Translations under genes and position numbers: made by a program
Notes under the pieces: generated by a model
The model's input: only the letters and a program-made list of their open reading frames with translations
Database searches by the model: none
What the model was told of the DNA's origin: nothing
Shown: positions 6,346 to 6,391 of the stretch, one piece after another
Layout: each line of letters opens with the position of its first letter
How positions within the stretch are numbered: position 1 is the first letter of the stretch
From: an uncultured Mollicutes bacterium
GTDB lineage: Bacteria; Bacillota_I; Bacilli_A; RF39; UBA660
NCBI GenBank assembly: GCA_900543055.1
Contig: UQQI01000069.1
Location: forward strand, 1-6,391
Length of the DNA stretch: 6,391 bases
Direction: 5' to 3'

Positions 6346-6369
6346 CCACCCTTAAAAAGGGTGGTTTTT
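6346..6369. terminator. Bidirectional hairpin upstream of yqeY
   Basis: CCACCCTT (6346-6353), loop AAA, and AAGGGTGG (6357-6364) form a perfect eight-pair stem with five G-C pairs. It is flanked by TTTTT (6365-6369) on the plus strand and ATTTTTAC on the minus strand, so it could terminate in either direction. The most likely role is ending the gene upstream of yqeY on the minus strand, outside this window. It may instead be part of a mobile-element end, given the second hairpin beside it. Confidence 0.65.
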
Positions 6370-6374
6370 CTCTG

Positions 6375-6389
6375 AAGCCTATAAGGCTT
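6375..6389. repeat. Second perfect hairpin at the window edge
   Basis: AAGCCT (6375-6380), loop ATA, and AGGCTT (6384-6389) form a perfect six-pair inverted repeat. It lies ten bases from the hairpin at 6346-6364 and has no T-run of its own. Subterminal triloop hairpins of this size are common at IS200/IS605-type ends, but no transposase is visible in the remaining sequence. Confidence 0.5.
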
Positions 6390-6391
6390 GA

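Noticed and set aside
6269..6349. A 27-residue N-terminal extension of YqeY starting at 6349
   Set aside because: There is no ribosome binding site, the extension is unlike the family, and it spans the promoter and reaches into the hairpin at 6346-6364. The start at 6268 has a strong AAAGGAG.
1..6391. CRISPR array, tRNA, rRNA or riboswitch
   Set aside because: No regularly spaced repeats, cloverleaf-like folds or conserved riboswitch cores were seen. The longest gene-free gap is about 130 bases.

Overview
This window is an AT-rich stretch of a low-GC Bacillota (Firmicutes) chromosome. All housekeeping genes lie on the minus strand, coding strands are purine-rich, and codons are mostly A/T-ending. 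Genes similar to the sporulation proteins YqfC and YqfD beside yqeY, ybeY, dgkA, cdd, era and recO give the conserved yqeY-to-recO neighbourhood of endospore-forming Bacilli and Clostridia. An uncultured gut Bacillota with at least ancestral sporulation capacity is plausible. I cannot place it more precisely from sequence alone.

Layout from right to left, in the direction of minus-strand transcription. The right edge (6346-6391) holds two tandem perfect hairpins that look like a terminator and/or the end of a small mobile element. yqeY (6268-5831) follows, with an extended -10 promoter just upstream and a hairpin plus U-tract at its stop codon. A very compact seven-gene run then reads yqfC, yqfD, a VanZ-like membrane protein gene, ybeY, dgkA, cdd and era. 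Its junctions are overlaps of 4 to 17 bases or gaps of 4 to 12 bases, so it is probably one operon with translational coupling. A bidirectional hairpin at 1565-1596 separates era from recO, which has its own candidate -10 element. At the left edge a plus-strand DDE transposase gene converges on recO with only 18 bases between the two stop codons. It lacks most of its catalytic core and is a dead remnant.

Functionally the operon joins ribosome maturation (YbeY, Era), cell-envelope lipid recycling (DgkA-type kinase), pyrimidine salvage (Cdd), a VanZ-like membrane protein and two sporulation-associated proteins. The clearest departure from the usual order is between yqfD and ybeY. There phoH, and often a pgpH/yqfF HD-phosphohydrolase gene, is expected, but this window has only the VanZ-like gene.

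I found no convincing undescribed system. The points most worth checking are the phoH-to-vanZ replacement, the internally deleted transposase, the double hairpin at the right edge, and the promoter/terminator arrangement around yqfC.
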